In this document: piece after piece, positions 1 through 11,109 of the stretch
Layout: every line of letters starts with the position of its first letter
Numbering within the stretch: position 1 is the first letter of the stretch
NCBI GenBank assembly: GCA_033675545.1
Contig: JAWDGP010001404.1
Span: 75,001 to 139,000, forward strand
Length of the DNA stretch: 64,000 nt
DNA from: Elysia crispata
Taxonomy: Eukaryota > Mollusca > Gastropoda > Plakobranchidae
Direction: 5' to 3'
Translations under genes and position numbers: made by a program
The notes under the pieces: generated by a model
Databases searched by the model: none
Seen by the model: the letters and a program-made list of their open reading frames with translations, nothing else
What the model was told of the DNA's origin: nothing

Positions 1-364
1 ACTTCAGTTTAAAAGATATGAAGTGCATACAAAATTTTTGGGTGATTTCAAATATCATAATTATTTTATGAAACAATAACGGGATGAAGCTTTGAATAAT
101 AGAAACCAGCTTTACTTGTGGGTGGCTTTATATAAAGTATGGTAACACTTTTATTCCAAGTTAATGTTATTTTTTTTTCGATTTTTAGTGTGTTTTTTCC
201 CATTGTAAAGAAATTTAAAATGCTTATATGTCTAATGGTTTTTGTTACGCGCTGGTTCTAGATTAAGTCATCTCACATATCGTATTAGAATGAAAAAAAA
301 AATTCTATGCAGTAAGATATGAAAGATGTGACTTTAATGAAGTACTGATCTTTTTTCTTTGCAG

Positions 365-620
365 AAGTATGGGTGAAGAGGCGGGATATTTCGCTTACTT
401 CCACCTGCTTTCCAAAGCCTAGCATCATGTATCGTGAATGTAAACAATATATTATATCTATCTACCTGTATATATGTCCATCTTTTATTTTTATCGCATC
501 CCCCTATTTTTTTCTTTTTTTTTTCTCATCAGCCCTTCCCTTTCAGTTTGCGCGTTGAAGGTGAAAAAGTTTGACATGGTCGACCTGGACTATGCCGCAA
601 TTAACAAGAACAAAAGTTAG
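365..620 (+). CDS. 3' end of an unrecognised gene: two terminal exons
   Basis: Two exon-like blocks fit together. The first (365-439) follows a good acceptor (TTTTTTCTTTGCAG) and ends at a GTAAAC donor at 440. The second (547-620) follows CCCTTCCCTTTCAG and ends in TAG at 618-620. Both junctions are phase 1, so the frame runs through: the first block reads VWVKRRDISLTS and onward, the second CALKVKKFDMVDLDYAA and onward, ending NKNKS. The 107-bp intron is short but plausible. A canonical AATAAA follows at 753. The rest of the gene would lie left of the window. Another reading of the first block ends in its own stop (SMGEEAGYFAYFHLL...), so 365-422 could instead be an alternative last exon. 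I do not recognise the protein. The evidence is splice signals, open frame and poly(A) signal only. Confidence 0.5.
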
Positions 621-752
621 GGCCTATAAAGCAAGATCATGGATTCTTTTACTGTTCTCTCCTCTTTTCTGATTCAGCGTTAAATATGCTGGGATCACCG
701 GAGCAATGTGGACTCTGTTCAAATGACAACGTCATAGCAACTAAAAAGTATC

Positions 753-758
753 AATAAA
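753..758 (+). promoter_or_regulatory. poly(A) signal AATAAA
   Basis: A canonical AATAAA lies 133 bases downstream of the TAG that closes the exon at 547-620. It is at the expected distance for the 3' end of that gene's mRNA. Confidence 0.45.
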
Positions 759-775
759 GACAGAACTTATGTCAC

Positions 776-2942
776 TAGCTAATGTTATTCATTTCATTCT
801 ATTTTTTTAAACAATATAGAAAATGTTGCAGAGACATTCCTCTTTCTTCATTATACATTCGAGTGCTAGAACTATTCAGCCAAGATCACTTCCGTGTTGC
901 TATCTCGATAACGTTTTCATGCTTACAGGCTTCAAGGGCCTGTTATCTTTTCACTTTATCACAGAGACAGATATTAGTTCTATGCTACTGTTTACTTCGG
1001 ATTGGTTCACATGCCAAAATATAAATGCCTTTTTTTTAATCGGCTCTTTTGACCTAGCAGGAAAAGATCTGTTTTTAAAAGAAGTTATTTATATTTACGA
1101 AACTTTTTAATGTCAATCTTGGAATTTACATTTATTTTTTTTTTAATTTTGACACACCAGAACATGTTTCTAAACAAACCAGAGCATACATGAAATGGCT
1201 CAATTTTCCACGGAAAGAACGTTTGGTTGAAAACATAGTCAGTTATGAAAAATGTGGATTGTTTTTTCCACCCTTTTCAAAAAAACTGTCCACTTCAAAC
1301 TGACCTCAGGTCTTTTCTTCATGTAAAACAGCCCCCGTCGGGTTGGACCGAGCTGTAAAGATAAAGTCCCTAACTCAACCAAGTCCCTAACTCAACCACC
1401 GAAAGTGCGGGGTTCCAAACTGTGAAGAGTGTCTTGGGGTTGTCAAAGCGGACTTTCTAACCCGCAGAAGATTAATTAACGAAGGTAGGAATCCCACATT
1501 AATTATAAAAAATGGTAACTTTGTTATTGGTTTGTAACAGGTTTATGACAAAGATAATAATTGGACAGAATAATGGGCCTGGAAAAAGGTTTAAAATTGC
1601 ATGTACAGCTATTGGAGATGTAAAAATATAGCCTAACTCAACTCTATCATCATAAAGATACTTTGTATAAATTCAATTTCGATTCCCTGTCCTTCTACAA
1701 CAATATTTTGGAATGTTAAACACCTTCCAGGTCTAAAGATAGGAGGGAATAATATCAATAATTTTCGTTATTCTAGTTATACTGTCCTACATCAAAATAG
1801 TCCGTTAACAAAAAATTAAAACATTTTGAAAAGTGTGGAATCAATAATTTGCATTCTTTCTTTCATTATAATTATTCTGACACTTATGAAAGTGAACTTT
1901 TAAAAAAAATTATAACTGGTATTTGCCTTATTGATATAATGATGACATTTTTCTGTTAAATGATATCTAAGGCCTTTCTTTACTATGATTAACAAGCATC
2001 TGTCCCAATTTTTTTTTATTTGTAATTATAAGACTCTATGTGTATCCGCCATCTTCGGCATCAGCTAAAATCGAATCCATATAGACCTGACTCCTCTGAT
2101 CTAAGATCGCCATCGAAACTTAACGTACAGTAGGTCCATACCTCTAAAACTGGAAGATATTGAGCATCAAAACATACCTTTGCTGGAAAAATATTTGAAA
2201 AAAAAATCAATCTAACTTGCAGTTAAAGAACCGATGAAGACTACAGAAGTTCACTTTATAGAACCAGATCTGTTGTTATGTGAACAAGTCAAGGTAGTAT
2301 GATCTGAAATTGCCAGTGCCTGCTTACTAAAGCTTAATTTATCATGAAAGCTTGATAAACACATTTTTTCGTCACCGCGATAAACCCACTTGACAAAGAA
2401 AAAAAACAAAACATGTAATCACAAAGAGGAGAGATAAAGTAGCTTAATTTGGTTCATACTATCCTCCAGTAAAAGAATAAGAAGTATAGATCAAAGTATT
2501 GTCTATTCTAGTTTATGTATATCGTACGTAGTAGGCATTCATGCACAGACAGGCTTCTTCCAGCAAGAGAGTATAAAGCTGTCAAAAGAAATGTTCTAAC
2601 TGTAACTTGAGTGTAAGCTTTTATTGAGGATATCTACTTGCGGTAAAAAGGCCCAGATAAGATAAGAGAGAAGTTTGAAAAATCATATCAGTACATTCTC
2701 CAACACACCTTAAACTTAATTTAGCTTATCTGGTTGATCCACATCCAAAGATATAACCTTGAACTGATCAAAATTGCATGGACCCGGAAGCTGGCTTCCC
2801 CAATAGGCTAGATCAAACTTTGTATAAAGATTAAAATAATCTGGCTAAACCCATATTGTGTGGACCGGCTGTTTTTCAGATCCGGTTCTAATTGCAGTGC
2901 TGTGGAATTGGATAAAATCAACTGCTCGGGACCAATAGAACA
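776..2942. other. AT-rich intergenic stretch, no gene seen
   Basis: No coding signal was found on either strand. The only structure noted is a perfect direct repeat of a 17-bp unit (aagtccctaactcaacc) at 1364-1380 and 1381-1397, inside a short GC-richer patch at about 1330-1480. Confidence 0.5.
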
Positions 2943-3118
2943 AGTTGACTTTAAGCAAGAGTTTACAATAACCATTACAACTGTAGTCGATAACGAAATA
3001 CAAAATAGGACTCTCAAACCGAGTTGACTTTAAGCAAGAGTTTACAATAACCATTACAACTGTAGTCGATAACGAAATACAAAATAGGACTCTCAAAGCG
3101 AGTTGACTTTAAGCAAGA
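2943..3118. repeat. 79-bp tandem repeat, 2.2 copies
   Basis: The unit starting agttgactttaagcaag recurs at 2943, 3022 and 3101, giving a period of 79. Two full copies are nearly identical and the third stops after about 18 bases. The low divergence points to a recent duplication. Both strands stay open here only because the unit is duplicated, so I do not call a gene. Confidence 0.9.
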
Positions 3119-3451
3119 TTTTCCCTCAAGGATGTTTATTGTAGTTTGTTTAACAGCATGGCCTACTCGGCACAAAATTAAAAAAAAAATAAAATAAAAT
3201 AAAGCTCCTTACTTTATAAATCATCCATTTTTCAAATGAAGCACTTCTAATCACATTTGACCAAAGTTTCTTAAATACTGAACTGAATGGAGTAAGGAGC
3301 GCATCTCTGAGAAGACACCCACCGATATTAAACTTGTGTTTTTAAAGTAAGATTTATGCAAATAGCAACACAGAAAAGTAAATTATCCCCCCTTTATTCA
3401 TGGCCAACCATCCAATCATTGCGGGTAGCATTGTTTGAACTCACAACCAAA

Positions 3452-3561
3452 GAGATGCTATAAGAGTTAGGGTGATACAATTACCACAGAGTTATTGGTC
3501 CATAATGAGATGCAATAAAAGTTAGGATGATGCAATTACCACAGAGTTATTGGTCCATCAG
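3452..3561. repeat. 55-bp tandem duplication
   Basis: Units starting gagatgc at 3452 and 3507 (period 55) share almost all bases, including the block accacagagttattggtcc. There are two copies only. Confidence 0.85.
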
Positions 3562-5169
3562 TTATGCGGTACGTAAAAGTCGGTCAACATTATTTAATAT
3601 ATTGTTATTATAAAAGACGAAGATCATTGGTAGATATGAGGTAGAGCTTCCAGGATGAAGGTCTCAGATATCATAAGTCATGGGTTCGAATTCACAGCAT
3701 TAACAGTGAGTTTGTGGACATGGTTTTATTCAGAGTCTTCATACGTAACTCACGAGGTATTAATTTTGCTTGCTTTTCCAAAAACGCTTTAAACTGCCAA
3801 GTTTTTGAAGATTCATACAAGAATTTTAAAAGTTCAATGGATTCCGGTTTGTTTGTTTGTTGTTGTTGTTGTTATTGTTGTTGTTTTCATAATGCATAGC
3901 CGTTCTCAATCACAGCGTAAAATAAGCCTTTTACACTTTTTTGTGGAGAAGGAGCTCGGTTAGCCATTAACAGAGTGCGAGAAATGCAGAATCGCGATCA
4001 TTCTGATATAAATTTCTAAATAAAATCAAAATAATTGATGGCATCCATTGATTTTCCATGGCATTTTTCTATATAAAATTCTCTATCAGCGGTATGTTAT
4101 TAGAAAGACTTTTTGTTAACGCCTCATGAAATATACTTCAAACCACTTTGAATTGCTTTCGGTCACTTTTTAAGCTTTATCTCCTCTTACGCACTTCTTC
4201 TCTCAAGGAATTGTTAGGGCTATAATATAATAGTAAACAGAATTTTTTTAAATACCCAATTGCTCTGCTTATTATTATCTTTCTTAGCAGTCATTGGAAA
4301 AGCATCTTAACATCAACAAATTACATGGTTTCTAAGGAGTTGCTTCTTATGCGCATGTCCCAGAAATGAATGCCTTACACTTCCTGCAAGGATTTTTGGC
4401 TGCGTAGTCCTACAAATTAATTTGTAAGACACAAAACGTCCATTTATGATATTATTTGAACCGTATGTCATAGAATTAGCATCGCCACCTGTTAACGGTA
4501 CGCGTTGTTATAATTCACAGTTGGTTCTTCTCTTAGTTTCCTAGATCCTGAATAATCTTATCCTGCCGCTTTACGTCATGCCAAGGATAGGGCTACGCTT
4601 TAGATGAGATCTTACCCTGACACCGATTGTCTCATAATTATGTGGGCATAATGCTCTTATTAATAGGCGACAAGAGTGATTTATCCTTGTGCGTTAGCAT
4701 AATTCCTACCGTTGCTTCCCTTTCCTTATCTAGACATTCAGAGACGAAACTCCTTATTGAAGTAGAGTACAAAGAGTGGCAGCATTATCACCCAAAAGCG
4801 TCTCTCAGGTATTGTATCAGATCTTCTGATATCAAGTTTGTAATTCAATAATTCAGAAAACACTGCAATTATGTGAATCCTTTAAGGTAAACAAATTCAT
4901 ATTTGGAATTAAAAAACAGTTTTGTGATCAATATAGTTGTAAACTTGATTGGCCCGCAGGGCTTAGACCCAAAAAAAAATTGGCCTACACTTAACGCTCC
5001 TCTGTTTTTCCTCTTCAGTTCTTTCATCCCTCTAATACCATGTCCAACCATTACGAATAGGCTTTACGTCTACGTCCTTGCATTTGTCTATGGGAAGTAT
5101 CTGCACCATCGTTTAGAAATTTAAACATGGCTTAAATCTACCACATGTCTATTTGTCACTAAATATCTT

Positions 5170-5171
<2 letters not shown>
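3562..5171. other. AT-rich stretch without a gene; one tRNA-like B-box
   Basis: No exon was recognised. At 3684-3694 the sequence GGTTCGAATTC matches an RNA polymerase III B-box, with a weak A-box-like ggtagagc about 44 bases upstream. No cloverleaf can be folded, so at most this is the head of a tRNA-derived SINE. Confidence 0.35.

Positions 5172-5233
<62 letters not shown>
5172..5233. repeat. (TA)n microsatellite
   Basis: About 31 uninterrupted TA units. Confidence 0.98.
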
Positions 5234-5236
<3 letters not shown>

Positions 5237-5631
5237 CCTAGATTAAGGAAATAGACACATTTTTAGTTTAATTAGTGACAAGGTAATACAGAATTTTGTT
5301 TGCTGTCCTCACCTTTTTAACTTTTTTAAACAAATAGTAAAAATTAATATTAATCAACAGTACATTTTTTTTAAATAAGTGAAGATTTAGGTCTCGTATC
5401 AGTAATTAATGGTTATTCTATGGCAACAGTTTCATCTAAAGTAGGCTTTTGCTCACTCAAAGTTATCCCTAATACCATGAATGAAAGGAGCCTAACTTAT
5501 GTGTTTCAGATACAAATAAAAATTCTGGCATAACATACCTTTAAAAACTTTAAATCTGAGTTAAAATTATATTAAGCAACAAGGGATTTTTTTATTCATT
5601 TAATACTTTCAACGGGAAAAACAGCAAGGAA

Positions 5632-5760
5632 AGATGTCGAATGGACTAACAAAGTGGCTTAAAGCAGGAAAAGTGACAGAATCACTGAAACTGCCAAGGA
5701 CATGATCGCCTACGCTAAAAGACAGGGCACCTGATTGATTGATTGAACACTTTCATTTTA
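5632..5760 (+). mobile_element. LINE 3' end, family A, copy 1
   Basis: The plus strand reads NGLTKWLKAGKVTESLK, then after a frameshift DMIAYAKRQGT and a stop. This is the C-terminal tail of a LINE reverse-transcriptase polyprotein of the type ending GRVTDALKATRD..WKVMIAYA. The stop is followed by a (TGAT)n tail, the usual 3' microsatellite of such elements. It is a 5'-truncated dead copy. The same tail occurs at 13.8 kb (minus strand, sharing AGGGCACCTGATT) and at 17.8 kb. Confidence 0.75.
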
Positions 5761-6386
5761 ACTCAGTTTTTAGAGCCGCTCCCATGTAAGGCGACTTATC
5801 CCATAAGAAGTAAGGCCCGCTGAGAGAGAAAATGTATGTACATGTACTAACTAACCAATGTATTAAAGGACGAATGATATAATTTAGAGCTCTTAGACAA
5901 TGTATTTACTACAAACTGCAGTACATGTATTCGAAATCTAAAATCCCCAATTAACGAGGTTTTTCTTTCTTTTAATTATTAAAAAAAGCCTTTTCTCTTT
6001 TTTGCGAAAGGTGAATTTTATTTGAGCCTAGAAACGATGAAAACTAGAGATGCTACCGTTTATTCCATACTGGAGGGTTGTGAAGGAGAAAAGGAGGTAG
6101 AAAAGACCTAGAGCAGATACTATTTGTTGATGATATCGCACAGAAAAAGATTTTTTTTCCAGTTGAAACATCAGAGGATCACGGTTTTTTAAGCTTAGCT
6201 AGACCAGTTTCTTGAGGGGATATTGTTTCGAATGTCTGCTGGTATTAAAATTAAATCATTATTTCCATTTTTTGTTTTAAATTCTTAATGTAGTGCTTTT
6301 AAATGCTGTTCCCTTTGTTGTAAAAGAAATTTTTTTAGAAATTTGACAGTTTTGAATTCCCGCAGAGCAGTGCATCTCTAGGCACT

Positions 6387-6637
6387 TCGACGCCTCAGTT
6401 CACATTTGTGCTAAGTCCAGTTTCACTAAAATTAGAGCTAGCGTCAATTTCCATCCCCTTAAAACATTACCTATGTGCCCCGTTAATTTTAGAACCAAGA
6501 GTCAAGCATAATGGGTCAATTTCTCTTGCATTGGTTCTATGTCCAACATAATGCGTATAAAGTGAATGAAAGTTTAAAAGCCATTTTCTCAAAACTACGT
6601 CATGTGGACATAGAACAGATGAAAACTGAGGCGTCGA
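6387..6637. mobile_element. MITE-like element with terminal inverted repeats
   Basis: The left end (6387, tcgacgcctcagtt) and the right end (6637, reading inward on the minus strand) begin with the same 14 or so bases. They stay similar for roughly 35 bases. Total length is 251 bp with no coding capacity. I could not settle a target-site duplication, so the superfamily is unknown. It ends 54 bp before the mariner at 6692. Confidence 0.6.
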
Positions 6638-6691
6638 CCTTATAATAGTACAAGTCTATGTCGCTTTTAAATTAGCGGTTACAACCATATA

Positions 6692-6724
6692 CGAGGGCTA
6701 TTTCAGAAATAACCGAAAAATGCC
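6692..6724 (+). repeat. mariner 5' terminal inverted repeat
   Basis: This is a 33-bp repeat starting CGAGGGCT and ending AACCGAAAAATGCC. It matches the reverse complement of 8038-8070 at 30 of 33 positions and is the expected transposase binding site. Confidence 0.95.
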
Positions 6725-6853
6725 CATTGCTCAGCAACCAGTGGAGCTTTTTTAATTCTGTAAACGACATGATATTCCTTATTTCCTTACGGATATTCCC
6801 AGAAATTATGAAGTGCATCATTTTGCACAATGAATGTCTAGACGATTTCAAAG

Positions 6854-7972
6854 ATGGCGGCCCACCTTGAAACTTGGTCAAAGGAGGAAATCAGAGCTGT
6901 CATACGTTTTTTGAACGCCAAAAGTCTGAATCCTACCGAAATTCATAAAGAACTTCAGAGTGTATATGGTGAGCATGTTATAAGCCGTACACAAGTCTAT
7001 CACTGGTGTAATTTGTTTGAAGCCGGCCATTCCGACTTGACAGACAGGGAAGGGAGAGGGCGTTCGATAATTGCGACGTCAGAAGACAATGTGAAGCGAG
7101 TTGGTGAGCTTATTCGTCAAGACAGGAGGTTGAAACTTCATGAAATCGCAAGCAGTCTTGAAATTTCGGAAACTTCTGCCCATAGAATTGTATTTGATGA
7201 ACTTGGCTACAGAAAAGTCAGCGCAAGATGGGTTCCTAAGCAATTGACCGACAATCATAAAGAACAAAGATTGGACATCTGCAGGGAACTTTTGAGAAGA
7301 AGCAAGAGCTCACGCAGGGTTCACAGGCATACTGCAAACGCCGGCGGAGACTTTCTAGGGTACGATGTGACTTTTCTTGACAGCATAGTCACCGGTGATG
7401 AGACTTGGTTGCACCATTGCACCCCAGAAACAAAGCAAGATTCGATGACATGGAAACATCCATCCTCACCTGTCGCGAAGAAATTCAAAGTCATGCGGTT
7501 AGCAAAGAAAATGGGAACTGTTTTCTGGGACAGTCGTAGTGTTCTTCTGTTCGAAACCTTACAACCTGGAGAAACAATCAATGCTGCAAGGTACTGCCAA
7601 ACTCTTGACAAGCTTAGAGAGGCCATTCGCAGAAAGCGCCCAGGGCAGTTGACCAACGGGGTCATTTTACAACACGACAACGCTACACCCCACACAGCAC
7701 GAGTGACGCAAGGTTGGCTAGAGAAATATGGATGGGAGATTTTGCCACACCCACCACACAGTCCAGACCTCGCACCATCTGATTATCACCTCTTTGGGCC
7801 ACTGAAACATGAGCTGGCAGGAAAGCGCTTTGATGACGATGAAGAGCTTGTTGACCATGTGCGGAAATGGCTACAAAACCTTGACGGAAGTTTCTTCCGA
7901 GAGGGTATCTATTCCATGGTGCGGCGTTGGCAGAAGTGTGTTGACAGACTTGGCTGTTACGTAGAGAAATGA
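6854..7972 (+). CDS. mariner DD34D transposase (SETMAR-type)
   Basis: This is a 372-residue cut-and-paste transposase that binds the element's inverted repeats and moves it into TA sites. The N-terminus (about 8-115) carries the paired helix-turn-helix region with a GRGRS linker at 67-71. The mariner linker motif appears as WVPKQLT at 126-132. The catalytic triad is complete: D182 in TGDETW, D275 in QHDNATPH and D310 in SPDLAPSDYHLF. D275 and D310 have 34 residues between them, which defines DD34D. It is slightly longer than the roughly 345 residues of Mos1. The extra length lies near 150-172, just before the first Asp. The ATG at 6854 is the first in frame and precedes the HTH. No disabling change is visible. 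Homologous domains in databases are often labelled SETMAR, but no SET domain is present here. Confidence 0.96.
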   Translation: MAAHLETWSKEEIRAVIRFLNAKSLNPTEIHKELQSVYGEHVISRTQVYHWCNLFEAGHSDLTDREGRGRSIIATSEDNVKRVGELIRQDRRLKLHEIASSLEISETSAHRIVFDELGYRKVSARWVPKQLTDNHKEQRLDICRELLRRSKSSRRVHRHTANAGGDFLGYDVTFLDSIVTGDETWLHHCTPETKQDSMTWKHPSSPVAKKFKVMRLAKKMGTVFWDSRSVLLFETLQPGETINAARYCQTLDKLREAIRRKRPGQLTNGVILQHDNATPHTARVTQGWLEKYGWEILPHPPHSPDLAPSDYHLFGPLKHELAGKRFDDDEELVDHVRKWLQNLDGSFFREGIYSMVRRWQKCVDRLGCYVEK

Positions 7973-8037
7973 AGGACGAGTCAAGGTATGAACACGTGCA
8001 AGAATTTTGTTGATAGCATAAAAACGCGGATTTTACA

Positions 8038-8070
8038 GGCATTTTTCGGTTAATTATGAAAGAGCCCTCG
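8038..8070 (-). repeat. mariner 3' terminal inverted repeat
   Basis: Partner of the repeat at 6692-6724. It is followed directly by the TA target duplication at 8071-8072. Confidence 0.95.
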
Positions 8071-8072
8071 TA

Positions 8073-8725
8073 TTAAAAAAATAGTATATTAGGAAAGTAC
8101 AGAAACATTAATTTTGGTTTCCACTATTTTATTTGCTGCGTGCGATTCGAGTAAAAATGCCTTTTGGGGAAGTTTCCAACAATCCGAGGAGGTATAATAT
8201 ACCTAAGCGTTCGTGATGAAAGAAAGGGTAAGCCTACCCTCAAACTTATACACGTAGTAGACTTTCGTATTCGCACTTCTCAACCAGCTTCAACAAATGA
8301 CCTCAAACTTTATTACAGTGTATTTTTCAGGGTAAAATATTTTGCCAACATCTTCTGAAGTTTTTGTTAGGATCGACTTCGGCTATTTCAACAGTTTAAA
8401 GTTATCTCTTGTTCGTGACAAGATCCAGAATCTAGATCTTTATCTTATTACATGTATAATTATAGAACTCTGAGTGCAGAGATTTCTGGAAGAGGAGCTA
8501 TACCCAGCACCCCAGGAAAGCTTTGTAGATACAGTCAGCATCACTGTAATAATTAACCCTAGATAATGTCCCTATATATAATGAATAGGGATATCTAAAT
8601 TTTATCTAATTTAGAAAATAAGGTTTAATTCCTTGCAAAGGACCCAAATTTTCTTAAAATAATTATTTATACTTAATTAAGATTTAAATCCTAATCCATA
8701 ATAAACTTTTAATTACAACGTCACA

Positions 8726-8728
<3 letters not shown>
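8073..8728. other. AT-rich stretch, nothing recognised
   Basis: No exon, repeat or element end was found between the mariner and the next microsatellite. Confidence 0.45.
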
Positions 8729-8806
<78 letters not shown>

Positions 8807-8818
8807 TTATTTATTTAT
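8729..8818. repeat. (AT)n then (TTTA)n microsatellite
   Basis: About 36 AT units run into four or five TTTA units. Confidence 0.97.
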
Positions 8819-9168
8819 ATGACAAAATAAAAATCCAACAATATTTTAGATTTTTAATATTTATTCTAATGAATTCCCCCCTTCTACTTAATACAAAACA
8901 AAACAATAAGTTTAAGAAACTTCTCTAACTTAATAAATATATCTATGAAGTGAGATTATAAATTATTTTTATACTATATTATCACAATACAATCTATACT
9001 ATTACATTTTAACTCTTGGTGGTCCTTCCTTTCTTTTTACATTTTGCACATTCCATATCGTCTTCTCCCATACACACACAAGGTCTTGTCTGTCATTGAA
9101 TCTCCTATCCCCCTGCGCTGTATCTGTTCCTCTGTTATCTTTATTTTTAGTCTTCTTTCGATGACTTG

Positions 9169-9338
9169 ACTTTATTGGTTTTATAAAATTATCTTGAAGT
9201 TCACTTTATTGGTTTTATAAAATTGTCTTGAAGTTCACTTTATTGGTTTTATAAAATTGTCTTGTAGTTCACTTTATTGGTTTTATAAAATTGTCTTGAA
9301 GTTCACTTTATTGGTTTTATAAAATTGTCTTGTAGTTC
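9169..9338. repeat. 34-bp tandem repeat, 5 copies
   Basis: Five head-to-tail copies of a 34-bp unit start actttattggttttataaaa and end gttc. They differ at one or two positions, including an A/T difference at one site that alternates between copies. Confidence 0.95.
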
Positions 9339-9413
9339 ACAGAATAGAATTTCTAGTGTCAACCAACCAGTTCTATTGGTTGATTTTTATTTGATTTCTT
9401 TTCAATCTTCCTT

Positions 9414-9735
9414 TCACTTAACATATGAAATTGAAGTAGAAAACTCTTTCAAATTTTTTTTATATCACAGTTAATAGTTATCGTAGGTAATATTTTCATT
9501 ACAAATTAAATCAGGATATTTAGATTATAAAGTTGTTTTTTTTTCACTTAGGATGTGAAATTGACGTAGCAAACTGCCTCTTCTTTATGTCACAGTTATT
9601 GCGGCAATATTTTCATAAAAAAAAATTGAAATTGGGAGAGTTTAGTTATGTTTTTTTCACTTAGAATGTGAAATTGAAAATAGTAAACTGTTTTTATTTT
9701 TCTTTTTTTTCCGGTTATTGCGGGTAATATTTTTC
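9414..9735. repeat. diverged tandem repeat, three copies of about 115-130 bp
   Basis: Blocks beginning cactta..atgtgaaatt recur at about 9414, 9544 and 9658. Each is followed by a T-rich stretch and then by a form of ttattgcgggtaatatttt. Copies have drifted well beyond those of the 34-bp array beside them. A minus-strand TATAAATA lies at about 9830-9837, so this may be a decayed element end, but I cannot assign it. Confidence 0.65.
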
Positions 9736-10621
9736 CTCTCCCGAATTATTTATCAAGATGTCATATCTCCTGCCATCTTTCTCTCATAAAAATGTAATGA
9801 AAAAGAGGACGAACCCTCGTGAGTGTTAGTATTTATAGTGCTAAGGCTAAGCTTGCCTACATTCACACTGTCCTGCCTTCCTTCTAAGCCTTCCAGCCTC
9901 TCTCTCATTGCTCGTGAACTTTCTGGCTTGACACACATTTTATGCTATGTTAACCTCACTCACAATCACCATTCCAGTTCTCCAATAGAACTAAAGTAAA
10001 ATGTGGTCGTCAGCGTGTTTTTGATTTATTGTGGTACATGTACCCTTTTCTTTCCTACGGCCTAAATTTTATATGGTCGCAGAAAAATGTCTTGACAGCT
10101 CTAGTAAACTCATAGTCATACCATGAATATCGACATTGGATCACATTCAAGAGATCTACAACGTCCCATGATTCTTTCAAAAAGGCTTCCGATTCCTTAG
10201 CATTCGATTTAGATTAAATTATCTACACTGGAAGCTTCAAGACTCAAGATTTCTTTTAAAACATAATTCTGCCAATCCTTTCATATTAATTTATCTGTAC
10301 CAGCTTGCAGCAATTGGTGGAAAACAGGACTGTAAAAGTCGAACCATTCTTGCCTTAAGATCAAATTTAATCATTTATGTCTTCTTTAATATGTCTGGAT
10401 TCATACACGAATAAAACAGCCAGTATCCTGTCTAAAGCACAGATGTTCATTTTGTTTGTAGACAGCCATGAACAATATGGAATATAAATAAGCCAATCCA
10501 CAAGCACTAGTTGCCCCGGACTGTCTTATATATAAGAATCCGTGAAAAACAAAGCTATAAAAGTCATACCAACCTTGCGTTCTTAAGACATTTACATACT
10601 ATTTTAGGTTTCGTGGATTTT

Positions 10622-10905
10622 TTTTCAAGACTAAAATAGTCATCATCTTGAAAGGAACAGCTGTTCATTGTGGTACTCTACCAGCATTTAAAATACGAGA
10701 CATAAATCTGTCAGTCTTCAAACACTATTTGACGCGAACTGTCTCATAGGAATTGGAAGAATTTTTTCAAGACTAAAATAGTCATCGTCTTGAAAGGAAC
10801 AGCTGTTCATTATTGTAATCTACCACCATTTAAAATACGAGATATAAATCTGTCAGTCTTCAAACACTATTTGACACGGATTGTCTTATAGGAATTGGTA
10901 GAAAA
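10622..10905. repeat. 142-bp tandem repeat in a field of related decayed copies
   Basis: Two close copies start ttttcaagactaaaatagtc at 10622 and 10764. Shorter fragments of the same unit (the motif cag.tgttcatt, the phrase aaagtc..acc) are recognisable at about 10330, 10440, 10550 and 11030. An old tandem family therefore seems to span roughly 10.1-11.1 kb. Confidence 0.75.
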
Positions 10906-11109
10906 TAAAGCCATAAAGATAAAAGTCAAGCCCACCTAGACATTTTATTTATACATATATTTAGTTGTTTTCTGTTCTTTTGTTTTCGTGGACAATTACA
11001 AGAACAATGCCGTTATGCTTCTATGTAATACACAGCCGTTCATTCGTTTTTGTAGAGCCATTATTTGATCTGCACCATCCATCAACCCTTACACTGTTTG
11101 ATTCCTTAA

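Larger units (their letters stand above)
6692..8070 (+). mobile_element. mariner transposon, structurally complete
   Basis: This 1379-bp element is flanked by TA on both sides (6690-6691 and 8071-8072), the mariner target duplication. Its ends are 33-bp inverted repeats beginning CGAGGGCT with only three mismatches. It holds one uninterrupted transposase frame (6854-7972), leaving 162 bp of 5' leader and 98 bp of 3' tail. Intact ends, TSD and frame suggest recent insertion and possibly a working copy. Confidence 0.96.

Noticed and set aside
373-558. 61-residue frame running through the intron between the two left-edge exons
   Set aside because: It crosses a pyrimidine tract and a good acceptor; the spliced reading explains the sequence better.
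3630-3700. tRNA gene
   Set aside because: There is a good B-box (GGTTCGAATTC), but no acceptor stem or anticodon arm can be formed.
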